NCBI GenBank assembly: GCA_045612845.1
Contig: JAZKZV010000012.1
Coordinates: forward strand, 62,001-126,000
From: Ornithomonoglobus_A sp045612845
Lineage (GTDB): Bacteria > Bacillota > Clostridia > UBA1381
Direction: 5' to 3'
Length of the DNA stretch: 64,000 nucleotides
Shown: one piece after another, positions 18,183 to 26,733 of the stretch
Numbering within the stretch: position 1 is the first letter of the stretch
How the letters are laid out: each line of letters opens with the position of its first letter
The notes under the pieces: model-generated
The model's database searches: none
What the model saw: the letters and a program-made list of their open reading frames with translations, nothing else
Told to the model about the DNA's origin: nothing
Position numbers and translations under genes: made by a program

Positions 18183-19289
18183 GTGAAGAAAATATTATTT
18201 TTAATAAATACTCTTAACGGTGGCGGTGCTGAAAAGATACTTGTAGATACAGTAAATAATATAGATAAAACAAAATATGATGTAACACTCCAAACTGTAA
18301 CCAACAGGGGAGTTATGCGAAAAAATTTAAATAGTGATGTACACTATAAAAGTATTGTATCTTTTCAAAAAGGTTTTTTGCAAAGAATTTTTTCGTATCT
18401 TATAAGTTTTGTTATACCGCCAAGTATCACACACAGTATTTTTATAGGCAATAAATATGATATTGAAATAGCTTTTTTGGAGGGTGTTCCCACTAAAATT
18501 ATAGGCTCATCAAAAAATTGCAATTCAAAAAAGCTTGCTTGGGTACATATTGATTTATATAATACATTTGGTCTGGAAAAAGTGTACAAAAACCTTAAGG
18601 AGCATATCGAATGTTATAAAAGGTTTGATAAAATTGTATGTGTATCTGAAAGTGCAAAAAATGCCTTTACAAAAAGATTTGGAATAGATAAAAATTTAGT
18701 TGTAAGGTATAATGTATTAGACGACAGTAAAGTACGAGAAAAGGCAAAAGAAACAGTTGATAAAACTACAAAATTCCGAATTGTATCAGTTGGTCGTCTT
18801 ACAAATCAAAAAAGCTTTGATAGACTTTTGGTTGCATTCAAGAAAATAATTGACTTAGGGGAAGATTGTGAGCTTATTATAGTAGGCGAGGGAATAGAAA
18901 GAGAAAATCTTCAAAAATACATTGACAATAATTCCCTAAATGGTAGAGTTGAACTTGTAGGATTTAGTGATAATCCGTATAAATATATGCAAAGTGCAGA
19001 CCTTTTGGTGTATCCTTCGCGTGCAGAGGGGTATAGTACAGTTGTTACAGAGTCTGTTATTTTAGGCAAACCTATACTCGTTACAGATTGTGCAGGAATG
19101 AGAGAAATTTTAGGTGATAGCGAGTGTGGACTTGTTGTAGAAAATAATGATGAAGCATTATTTATAGGTTTAAAAGAACTTGTACAAAACGATGAATTAC
19201 GAGAAAACTATGCAAAAAAAGCCGGAGAAAGAGCGAAAGACTTTACGGTAGCGGCAAGAATAAACGAATTGGAAGAGTTGTTTAAATAA
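18183..19289 (+). CDS. Family 4 glycosyltransferase
   Basis: A 368-residue GT4 enzyme. GTG 18183 is preferred as start because the product then begins MKKILFLINTLNGGGAEKIL, the usual opening of this clade, and GAGTGA lies 9-10 bases upstream; an in-frame GTG at 18171, inside the end of capE, is the alternative. The donor domain shows FRIVSVGRLTNQKSFDRLL near residue 200, LIIVGEGIERENLQKYI near 232 and PSRAEGYSTVVTESVILG near 283, the E-x7-E motif. It follows capE directly, so it may use UDP-FucNAc, which is inference only. Confidence 0.87.
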   Translation: MKKILFLINTLNGGGAEKILVDTVNNIDKTKYDVTLQTVTNRGVMRKNLNSDVHYKSIVSFQKGFLQRIFSYLISFVIPPSITHSIFIGNKYDIEIAFLEGVPTKIIGSSKNCNSKKLAWVHIDLYNTFGLEKVYKNLKEHIECYKRFDKIVCVSESAKNAFTKRFGIDKNLVVRYNVLDDSKVREKAKETVDKTTKFRIVSVGRLTNQKSFDRLLVAFKKIIDLGEDCELIIVGEGIERENLQKYIDNNSLNGRVELVGFSDNPYKYMQSADLLVYPSRAEGYSTVVTESVILGKPILVTDCAGMREILGDSECGLVVENNDEALFIGLKELVQNDELRENYAKKAGERAKDFTVAARINELEELFK

Positions 19290-19312
19290 CAACCTTATAG
19301 AAGGTATTTGGT

Positions 19313-20491
19313 ATGAAAATAGTTCAGTTAAATGCGGTTTGTGGTGTTGGCTCAACAGGCGGTATCACAATGGAAATAAGCAAAATGCTTACCTCGCATA
19401 ATATTGAAAACTATATATTGTATACGAGTGGCAATTATGATTATGATTTGGGTATTAAATACTCAAATCCTTTTCTCGTTAAAGTGAATGCATTGTTGGC
19501 AAAAGTTTTGGGCAATTATGGATTCAACTCACTTATTTCAACTTATAGACTTATTCGAATTTTAAATAAAATAACCCCTGATATTGTGCATTTACATAAT
19601 ATTCACGGACACGATTTAAACCTTTCGATATTTTTTAGATATTTAAAGAAAACACGGGCAAAGGTTGTATGGACATTCCATGACTGCTGGGCATTTACAG
19701 GCTATTGTATGCATTTTGACAGATTGGAGTGTGATAAATGGAAGACGAATTGCAAGGATTGTATACAAGCCAAAAAATACAGTTGGTTTTTCGATAAGTG
19801 TAACAGACTATACAATAAGAAAAAACAACTCTTTACGTCGCTTGACAACTTAACAATAGTTACACCAAGCCAATGGTTGGCAAATCTCACGAAAGAATCG
19901 TATCTTTCAAAATTTCCTGTCGAGGTTATATATAATGGCATAGATTTAGATGTATTTATACCACGTACGAGTGATTTTAGAAAGAGATATAATTTAGAGA
20001 ATAAGACAGTTGTATTGGGTGTGCCAAAGGGGAAATTACAGTATTTTTTGGAACTTAGTAAAATAATAGATAAAGAATGTTTTATAGTTCTTGTCGGTTT
20101 AACCGAAAAAGAAATGCAAAACTTACTCCCAAATATTATTGGATTGCCAAGAACAAAAGACAGAAAGGAAATGGCAGAGCTTTTTACAATGGCAGATGTT
20201 TATGTTAATACAACATTAGAGGATACATTTCCAACGGTCAATCTCGAATCTTTGGCTTGCGGTACACCGATTATTACTTTTAATACCGGTGGAAGTCCCG
20301 AAGCTTTGGATGAAGAAACAGGTATGGTTGTAGAAAAAAGAAATATGTATGCGGTGTATGAGGCCATAAAAGCTTTAAAAAATGGTAACGATAAAAGTGA
20401 TGCTTGTATAAAAAGGGCACACAGATTGTATGATGCAAAGAAAAGATTTAATGATTATTACAAATTATACTTAAAAATCATGGAGGAATAA
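19313..20491 (+). CDS. Family 4 glycosyltransferase with cysteine-rich insert (twin of 12652)
   Basis: A 392-residue GT-B transferase. It opens MKIVQLNAVCGVGSTGGITM and has TFHDCWAFTGYCMHFDRLEC with C-DKWKTN-C-KD-C right after, the same cysteine pattern as the gene at 12652. The donor domain has VLGVPKGKLQYFLELSKI, lacking the typical long glycine loop, and TLEDTFPTVNLESLACG near 300. It ends with TAA whose last base is directly followed by the ATG of the next gene. The two twins probably act on related sugars or acceptors; specificity is unknown. Confidence 0.87.
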   Translation: MKIVQLNAVCGVGSTGGITMEISKMLTSHNIENYILYTSGNYDYDLGIKYSNPFLVKVNALLAKVLGNYGFNSLISTYRLIRILNKITPDIVHLHNIHGHDLNLSIFFRYLKKTRAKVVWTFHDCWAFTGYCMHFDRLECDKWKTNCKDCIQAKKYSWFFDKCNRLYNKKKQLFTSLDNLTIVTPSQWLANLTKESYLSKFPVEVIYNGIDLDVFIPRTSDFRKRYNLENKTVVLGVPKGKLQYFLELSKIIDKECFIVLVGLTEKEMQNLLPNIIGLPRTKDRKEMAELFTMADVYVNTTLEDTFPTVNLESLACGTPIITFNTGGSPEALDEETGMVVEKRNMYAVYEAIKALKNGNDKSDACIKRAHRLYDAKKRFNDYYKLYLKIMEE

Positions 20492-21670
20492 ATGAATTTA
20501 GGAATGTATACAAACTATCTGACGAGTCTTTTAAGATGTGCAATAATGGGAAAAGATGCCCCTGAGTTGCCTCACAATTTTAATGAAGATGAGTTTTTTG
20601 AGTTTTGTAAATTTCATAAAGTTGAAAACATTGCTTATCTTACCATAAAGGATAAGCTGTCCAAAAAAAAGAGAGAAGAGCTTGAGGTATTATATAACCA
20701 ACTCCTTATGGTGCAGGCAAAACAACAATATTATCTTGAGGAGATTGAAGAAGCCTTCGAAAATGAAAATATAGACTACCTTGTCCTAAAAGGTAGGGAG
20801 CTTGCAAGGTTATATCCAAGTGAGGATATGCGTCAATCCTCTGATTTTGATATATATATCGGAAAAGAAACCCCTGAAAAGGCAAAAGAGATAATGCTTG
20901 GTTTGGGGTATGAGATTTTAGCATACAGTGATGAAAATGATGACCATGACGAGTATATTATAGATAATTTTGTTATGGCAGAATTACATCGTGTTTTAAT
21001 ACAAAACAATCATCCATGGCAGGAAGAATGCAATAAAATGACAGACAGACTCATCAAAAAAGAGGGGACAAGTCATTGTATGGAGCTGTCCGTAGAGGAT
21101 TTTTATGCATATAATCTTGCACATATGGCAAAGCATATGAAATTCAGCGGTATAGGAATACGTGCATTTTTAGACCAATGGATAATTTACAGACAATATA
21201 AAGATAAAATCAACCAGGAAAAGCTTGACGAAACACTTAAAAAGTGTAATCTGTATGAATTTAACCAAAATGCAATGGAGCTGTGCAAATATTGGTTTGA
21301 TGGTAAAGATAATGTAAGTGATACTATAAAGCAAATGGCAGACTATGCTGCAAAAAGCGGTTGGGTAGGCACGCATGAGATGACGACAGCAACAGAGGTT
21401 GCACAAAATGCGGGTGCTACAGCCTCTAAAAATGTTGCAAAATTTAAGAAATATCTTGAAATACTGTCCACTCCGTACGAGCAAATGGTATTTCGGTATC
21501 CAATACTCAAAAAGCACAGATGGTTAACTTTCTTTTGTCGTATTCATCGCGCAATAAGGGCAATATTTAAAAGACGTGATTTAATAAAGAACATATCAGA
21601 CGAGGTTGAAAATACCAATATGAATATGGGAAAACAGATTGTAGAATTTAAGAAAAGTATAGGATTATAA
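20492..21670 (+). CDS. Nucleotidyltransferase family protein (NTP_transf_5-like)
   Basis: A 392-residue protein similar to the uncharacterised nucleotidyltransferase family often seen in polysaccharide and lasso-peptide loci. The core is YLVLKGRELARLYPSEDMRQSSDFDIYIG near residues 92-120 (quoted here in two overlapping parts: LKGRELARLYP and RQSSDFDIYI), giving the metal-binding Asp-x-Asp of the polymerase-beta fold. A helical C-terminal half follows, with the acidic/His-containing ELHRVLIQNNHPW near 165. SD GGAGG at 20482-20486 overlaps the end of the previous gene. Substrate and role are unknown; modification of a sugar or lipid carrier with a nucleotide or phosphate-linked group is one possibility. 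Confidence 0.72.
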   Translation: MNLGMYTNYLTSLLRCAIMGKDAPELPHNFNEDEFFEFCKFHKVENIAYLTIKDKLSKKKREELEVLYNQLLMVQAKQQYYLEEIEEAFENENIDYLVLKGRELARLYPSEDMRQSSDFDIYIGKETPEKAKEIMLGLGYEILAYSDENDDHDEYIIDNFVMAELHRVLIQNNHPWQEECNKMTDRLIKKEGTSHCMELSVEDFYAYNLAHMAKHMKFSGIGIRAFLDQWIIYRQYKDKINQEKLDETLKKCNLYEFNQNAMELCKYWFDGKDNVSDTIKQMADYAAKSGWVGTHEMTTATEVAQNAGATASKNVAKFKKYLEILSTPYEQMVFRYPILKKHRWLTFFCRIHRAIRAIFKRRDLIKNISDEVENTNMNMGKQIVEFKKSIGL

Positions 21671-21675
21671 GGGGA

Positions 21676-21857
21676 TATAACGTGAAAGTTCCTTTCACGT
21701 TATCGCCTCCGGCGGATTTAATTGCCCGTGCAAAATTTTCTTCGCATTTGCTCAGAAACGCACATGGGCGAAAAATCTCTTATCATTCCTAGCCATACAG
21801 ATAAGAGAGTTTTAATTGATATTTGTGCCGACGTATGGCGGCGGAATGGAGATTTTT
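21676..21857 (+). repeat. Dispersed ~180-bp repeat, copy 1, upstream of capF
   Basis: This segment matches the reverse complement of 52638-52820 over its whole length at roughly 80-85% identity judged by eye. It begins with a perfect 11-bp hairpin (TAACGTGAAAG 21678-21688, loop TTC, partner 21692-21702). A second conserved hairpin is TCTCTTATC/GATAAGAGA around 21776-21808. It ends with GGCGGCGGAATGGAG (near 21837-21851), which serves as ribosome site for capF, and similarity stops at the ATG. No reading frame is conserved between copies, so it is not a gene. Whether it acts as a mobile element, a structured 5' leader or both is open. Confidence 0.88.
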
Positions 21858-23003
21858 ATGAATATATTAGTAACCGGCTCAGGTGGTTTTGTTGGTAAAA
21901 ACCTTGTAGAAGCCCTTAAGTGTGTAAGAGATAATAAAGATAAAACACGGGGTTTAGACGATATAAATATTTTTGAATATGATATAGATACACCTCAAAG
22001 CAAGCTTGATGAGTTTGCAAAGGAATGTGATTTTGTGTGTCATCTTGCAGGTGTAAACAGACCCAAAGACGAAAAAGAGTTTATGGAGGGTAATTTTGGT
22101 TTTACCTCAATATTACTTGACAAGCTAAAACAATATAACAATAAAGCTCCCGTTCTTATTACATCTTCAATCCAGGCTTCGCTTGATAACCCTTATGGAA
22201 AATCAAAAAAAGCCGGAGAGGATTTAATATTTGAATATGGTAAGGGAAATGATGTTAAAACATACGTGTATCGTTTGCCTAATGTGTTTGGAAAATGGTG
22301 CAGACCAAACTATAACAGTGCGGTTGCAACTTTTTGCTATAATATAGCACACAATCTGCCAATTACTGTAAATGACCCAAAACATATGATGACACTTGTG
22401 TACATAGATGACGTTGTTGACGAAATTATCCGTGCAATAAAGGGAGAGTCAACGGTTTGTGGTGATTTTTGTAAAGTACCGATAGAACACAAAATTACAC
22501 TTGGCGAGATTGCAGATTTATTATATTCTTTTAAAGAAAGCAGAAAAACTAAGATTGTGCCTGATATGAGTGAAAACTCTTTTTCTAAAAAGCTGTATTC
22601 AACGTATCTTTCGTATCTTGATATAAATGACTTTGCATATAAACTTAAAATGAACTGCGATGACAGAGGTAGCTTTACCGAGATTTTAAGAACTGTAAAT
22701 GCAGGGCAATTTAGTGTTAATATTTCAAAACCGGGAATTACGAAGGGCCATCATTGGCACAACACAAAAAACGAAAAGTTTGTAGTTGTAAGTGGTAAAG
22801 GTCTTATCGAGCTTAGAAAAATAGGCTCTGATGATGTTGTACGTTATGAGGTCAGTGGTGATGAAATAACAGTTGTTGATATTATACCCGGCTATACACA
22901 TAACATAATTAACCTGTCAGAAACTGAGGATTTAGTTACATTTATGTGGTGTAACGAGTGCTTTGATCCTGATAAGCCCGATACATTTTACGAGGAAGTA
23001 TAA
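21858..23003 (+). CDS. capF: UDP-2-acetamido-2,6-dideoxy-hexulose reductase/3-epimerase (CapF/FnlB)
   Basis: Second enzyme of UDP-L-FucNAc synthesis. The N-terminal reductase domain has TGSGGFVGKNL at residues 6-16 and YGKSK near 114. The C-terminal cupin domain (about 265-380) holds KGHHWHNTKNEKF near 296, the zinc site expected for the C3-epimerase half. Start ATG 21858 is chosen because GGAATGGAG in the preceding repeat lies at good spacing and the product then starts MNILVTGSGGFVG; a longer in-frame opening at 21816 runs inside the repeat and is not conserved. At 381 residues it fits CapF. It is 21 bases ahead of capG. Confidence 0.9.
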   Translation: MNILVTGSGGFVGKNLVEALKCVRDNKDKTRGLDDINIFEYDIDTPQSKLDEFAKECDFVCHLAGVNRPKDEKEFMEGNFGFTSILLDKLKQYNNKAPVLITSSIQASLDNPYGKSKKAGEDLIFEYGKGNDVKTYVYRLPNVFGKWCRPNYNSAVATFCYNIAHNLPITVNDPKHMMTLVYIDDVVDEIIRAIKGESTVCGDFCKVPIEHKITLGEIADLLYSFKESRKTKIVPDMSENSFSKKLYSTYLSYLDINDFAYKLKMNCDDRGSFTEILRTVNAGQFSVNISKPGITKGHHWHNTKNEKFVVVSGKGLIELRKIGSDDVVRYEVSGDEITVVDIIPGYTHNIINLSETEDLVTFMWCNECFDPDKPDTFYEEV

Positions 23004-23024
23004 AATAGAAAGGAACGGTTTTAA

Positions 23025-24167
23025 ATGAGTAAATTGAAGCTTATGACAATAATCGGAACACGTCCCGAGATAATACGTCTTAGCGCATGTATAAAGGCGT
23101 GTGATAAGTACTTTGATCAGATACTTGTCCATACGGGTCAGAACTATGATTATTCCTTAAACCAGGTATTTTTTGAGGATTTAGGTCTTCGAGAACCTGA
23201 TTTTTACCTTGATGCAGTAGGTAAGGATTTAGGCGAAACTATGGGTAATATCATAGCAAAATCGTATCAGATTATGGTGCAGGAAAAGCCTGACGCGGTT
23301 TTTGTTTTGGGTGATACTAATTCGTGCCTTTCAGTAATAGGAGCAAAGCGTCTGCATATCCCGATTTTTCACATGGAGGCGGGTAACCGTTGCTTTGATG
23401 AGTGTCTGCCTGAGGAAACAAACAGAAGAATTGTTGATATTATATCTGATGTAAATATGTGCTATAGCGAGCATGCAAGACGTTATCTCAACGCGTCATC
23501 TGTTGCAAAAGAAAGAACGTATGTAGTAGGTTCACCAATGGCGGAAGTTTTACATAATAATCTTGATGCTATAAAAAAGAGCGATGTACTTAAAAGACTT
23601 GGACTCCAAAAAGGCAAATACATATTACTTTCTGCACACCGCGAAGAAAATATAGATACACAAGAAAATTTCTTTAATTTAATGAATGCGGTAAATGCAA
23701 TGGCACAAAAATATGATATGCCAATTCTCTATTCATGTCATCCAAGGAGTAAAAAGTTTATAGATGAGCGTGGCTTTAAATTTGATAGTCGCGTAATTCA
23801 ACATCAGCCATTAGGGTTCCACGACTATAACAATCTGCAGATGAATGCATTTGCCGTTGTTTCGGATAGCGGTACATTGCCTGAGGAGAGTAGTTTCTTC
23901 TTATCAATAGGCAATCCTATCCCGGCAGTTTGCATAAGAACAAGTACAGAACGCCCTGAGGCACTTGATAAAGGTAACTTTATCCTTGCAGGAATAACAA
24001 CCGAACAAGTTTTACAGGCGGTTGACGTAGCGGTTGAAATGAATAATAATGGTGATCTGGGAATTCCTGTTCCAAATTACGTTGATGAGAATGTATCAAC
24101 AAAAGTGGTAAAGCTTATTCAAAGCTACACAGGTGTTGTAAATAAAATGGTCTGGAGAAAACAATAA
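23025..24167 (+). CDS. capG: UDP-N-acetyl-L-talosamine/UDP-GlcNAc 2-epimerase (CapG/FnlC)
   Basis: Last enzyme of UDP-L-FucNAc synthesis: a non-hydrolysing 2-epimerase of the WecB fold. GTRPEIIRLSACIKAC at residues 12-27, VHTGQNYDYSLNQVFFEDL near 37, GDTNSCLSVIGAKRL near 97 and HMEAGNRCFDECLPEETNR near 115 are clear. The catalytic-site region LSAHREENID near 204 and DSGTLPEESSFF near 285 are intact. The NRCFDECLPEE form (rather than GLRTY) is the mark of the FnlC/CapG branch versus WecB. It closes the sugar-nucleotide part of the locus. AAAGGAACG precedes the ATG. Confidence 0.92.
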   Translation: MSKLKLMTIIGTRPEIIRLSACIKACDKYFDQILVHTGQNYDYSLNQVFFEDLGLREPDFYLDAVGKDLGETMGNIIAKSYQIMVQEKPDAVFVLGDTNSCLSVIGAKRLHIPIFHMEAGNRCFDECLPEETNRRIVDIISDVNMCYSEHARRYLNASSVAKERTYVVGSPMAEVLHNNLDAIKKSDVLKRLGLQKGKYILLSAHREENIDTQENFFNLMNAVNAMAQKYDMPILYSCHPRSKKFIDERGFKFDSRVIQHQPLGFHDYNNLQMNAFAVVSDSGTLPEESSFFLSIGNPIPAVCIRTSTERPEALDKGNFILAGITTEQVLQAVDVAVEMNNNGDLGIPVPNYVDENVSTKVVKLIQSYTGVVNKMVWRKQ

Positions 24168-24204
24168 TTTACATAATTAAACATACATAAAGGGGAATAT
24201 ACAT

Positions 24205-25845
24205 ATGAAAACTTTTAAGCCAATGCTTTTTGATGACTTAAAAAAGTACAATGGAAAACAATTTATAAATGATACAGTTGCAGGTATAATCGTAGCAGTA
24301 ATTGCACTTCCGCTTTCAATAGCACTTGCTATCGCGTCAGGTGTAAGGCCTGAGGCCGGTATATTTACTGCAATTATAGCAGGACTTATAACTGCACTCT
24401 TTGGCGGAAGCAACGTTCAAATTGCAGGGCCTACAGCTGCATTTGCAACTATTGTTGCAGGGGTTGTGGCAAAAAACGGAATGGAGGGTCTTGCATTAGC
24501 AACTGTAATTGCAGGTATTTTCCTGATAATTATGGGTCTTTTGAAGCTTGGCAACCTAATATCCTTTATTCCTTTTACAATAACCACAGGCTTTACCTCC
24601 GGTATTGCAGTTACGCTTGTTGTGGGACAGCTTAAAGACTTCTTTGGCGTTGTATACCAAAATGGTGAAAAGCCTATCGAGACAATCGAAAAGCTCGAAA
24701 GCTTTTTTGGAAATATATCCACCGTGAATACATCAGCAATAATAGTAGGCGCGGTATGTCTTGCAATACTTTTTATATGGCCTAAAATTTATGATAAAAT
24801 ACCGGCATCGTTGATTGCGGTTTTTGCAGGAATTGTGATGGTCAAAGGCCTCAATATGGAAGTAAATACAATAGGGGATTTATATACAGTAAGCAGTGAT
24901 CTGCCAAAATTTGCAATGCCTCATATCAGTGTGGATTCTGTAATAGCACTAATTCCAGATGCATTTATAATTGCTATACTTGCAGGAATTGAGTCGTTGC
25001 TTTCGTGTGTTGTGGCAGATGGTATGATAAATAAAAAACACCGTTCAAATACTGAGCTTATAGCACAAGGTATGGCAAATATGGGTTCTGCACTTTTTGG
25101 AGGTATTCCTGCTACAGGTGCAATAGCAAGAACAGCTGCTAACATAAAAAATGGCGGAAGAACACCAATAGCAGGTGTAGTGCATTCAGTTGTACTATTT
25201 CTTGTACTTATTGTGCTTATGCCATATGCTGCATTTATTCCAATGCCGACAATAGCTGCAATACTCATAAGTGTTGCATATAATATGTGTCAGTGGCGTC
25301 AGTTTGTTGCACTTATAAAAGAATCGCCGAAGAGCGATATTATTGTCTTGGTTTTGACGTTTGTACTAACAGTTGTATTTGACCTTGTTGTAGCTATCGA
25401 AATCGGAATTATTGCAACTTGTATATTGTTTATGAAACGACAAAGTGAAGAGACAAATATAAAAAGCTGGAAATATGTTAAGGAAGATAGCAAAGAACAA
25501 ACACAAAGACTCATGAGTGTACCGGAACATATAAGTGTATTTGAGCTTAATGGACCGCTATTCTTTGCTGTTTCAAATCAGATAAATATGATTAAGCCCA
25601 AATCATTTACAAAGTGCATAATACTCCGTATGAGAGCAGTACCTTCAATCGATACAGATGCTATAAGACAACTTAACAAGCTTGTTGAAAAATGTGCCGA
25701 AAAGGGAATTACAGTTGTATTCTCTCATGTAAACGAACAACCCTTGCGCGCAATGAAAAAGTCCGGCTTGTATGATAAAGCAGGTGAAATGAACTTCTGT
25801 AATAATATTGACGAAGCAATGGAAAGAGCAAATGCGATTAAATAA
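24205..25845 (+). CDS. SulP family inorganic anion transporter
   Basis: A 546-residue membrane carrier of the SLC26/SulP group, moving sulfate, bicarbonate or a related anion. The N-terminal transport domain (about 20-420) contains NDTVAGIIVAVIALPLSIALAIASGVRPEAG (key parts GIIVAVIALPLSIAL and SGVRPEAGIFTAIIAG), FGGSNVQIAGPTAAF near 70 and the second half-repeat GGIPATGAIARTAANIKNGG near 298. The C-terminal STAS domain (about 435-540) follows. It starts 37 bases after capG with AAAGGGGA before ATG. It might share the polysaccharide transcript but has no obvious function in it; the exact anion is not predictable. Confidence 0.92.
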   Translation: MKTFKPMLFDDLKKYNGKQFINDTVAGIIVAVIALPLSIALAIASGVRPEAGIFTAIIAGLITALFGGSNVQIAGPTAAFATIVAGVVAKNGMEGLALATVIAGIFLIIMGLLKLGNLISFIPFTITTGFTSGIAVTLVVGQLKDFFGVVYQNGEKPIETIEKLESFFGNISTVNTSAIIVGAVCLAILFIWPKIYDKIPASLIAVFAGIVMVKGLNMEVNTIGDLYTVSSDLPKFAMPHISVDSVIALIPDAFIIAILAGIESLLSCVVADGMINKKHRSNTELIAQGMANMGSALFGGIPATGAIARTAANIKNGGRTPIAGVVHSVVLFLVLIVLMPYAAFIPMPTIAAILISVAYNMCQWRQFVALIKESPKSDIIVLVLTFVLTVVFDLVVAIEIGIIATCILFMKRQSEETNIKSWKYVKEDSKEQTQRLMSVPEHISVFELNGPLFFAVSNQINMIKPKSFTKCIILRMRAVPSIDTDAIRQLNKLVEKCAEKGITVVFSHVNEQPLRAMKKSGLYDKAGEMNFCNNIDEAMERANAIK

Positions 25846-25862
25846 CGAAAGGAACAAAATCA

Positions 25863-26726
25863 ATGTTTTTGGCAGATAATTGGACAGACTATAAGCTTAT
25901 AGACAGCGCTGATGGTGAAAAACTTGAATATTGGGGTAAATATCTACTGCGCAGACCTGACCCTCAGGCAGTATGGAGTATAAAATCCGAAAGAAAACTT
26001 TGGGATAAGGCGGATGCGTGGTATTATCGTTCCGATAAGGGCGGCGGACATTGGGAATATGTTAATAAGTTACCCGAAAGGTGGACAATAAACTATAGAA
26101 ATCTGACCTTTAACATAAAGCCTATGGGATTTAAGCATACAGGATTATTTCCCGAACAGGCGGTTAACTGGGATTGGTTTAGTGAGCTTATAAGAAATTC
26201 CAAAAGAGAAATAAAGGTACTTAATCTGTTTGCATATACAGGCGGCGCAACAGTTGCCGCACTTGAGGCCGGTGCTTCTGTTTGTCATGTTGATGCTTCA
26301 AAAGGTATGGTTACATGGGCGAAGGAGAATGTTGTTTCATCGGGACTTGGAGATAGAAGCGTAAGATACATTGTTGATGATGTAAAAAAATTTGTTGCTC
26401 GCGAAATCAGACGCCAAAATAAATATGATGCAATCATAATGGACCCGCCATCGTACGGAAGAGGTCCGTCGGGCGAAGTGTGGAAGATAGAGGATGAGCT
26501 GTTTCCTCTTATTGAGGATTGTACAAAAATTCTCTCGGATAACCCGCTCTTCTTCCTTATAAACTCATACACAACAGGTCTTAGTGCAGAGATTTTAAAG
26601 AATATCTTAACAATGACATTAAAAAAACGATATGGCGGTAAGGTTAGTGCAGATGAAATTGGTTTGCCAATGAGTGCGTCAGGCTTGGTTTTGCCATGCG
26701 GTATAAGCGGCAGATGGTCAGAATAG
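25863..26726 (+). CDS. Class I SAM-dependent methyltransferase (RlmI-like core)
   Basis: A 287-residue methyltransferase, likely acting on rRNA. The Rossmann core starts at VLNLFAYTGGATVAALEAGA (key LNLFAYTGGA) near residue 121, the motif I of the RlmI/RlmK family, followed by VDASKGMVTWAKENV and the catalytic-loop motif DPPSYGRG near 198. It lacks the N-terminal PUA domain of RlmI; instead the first ~110 residues are a small domain rich in Trp and Arg. Seventeen bases separate it from the SulP gene, eight from the next methyltransferase. The target base is not known. Confidence 0.82.
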   Translation: MFLADNWTDYKLIDSADGEKLEYWGKYLLRRPDPQAVWSIKSERKLWDKADAWYYRSDKGGGHWEYVNKLPERWTINYRNLTFNIKPMGFKHTGLFPEQAVNWDWFSELIRNSKREIKVLNLFAYTGGATVAALEAGASVCHVDASKGMVTWAKENVVSSGLGDRSVRYIVDDVKKFVAREIRRQNKYDAIIMDPPSYGRGPSGEVWKIEDELFPLIEDCTKILSDNPLFFLINSYTTGLSAEILKNILTMTLKKRYGGKVSADEIGLPMSASGLVLPCGISGRWSE

Positions 26727-26733
26727 GAAAAAT

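Noticed and set aside
21816..21857. Extension of capF to an upstream in-frame start at 21816
   Set aside because: It lies inside the repeat and adds residues not found in the family; ATG 21858 has the ribosome site and the conserved beginning.
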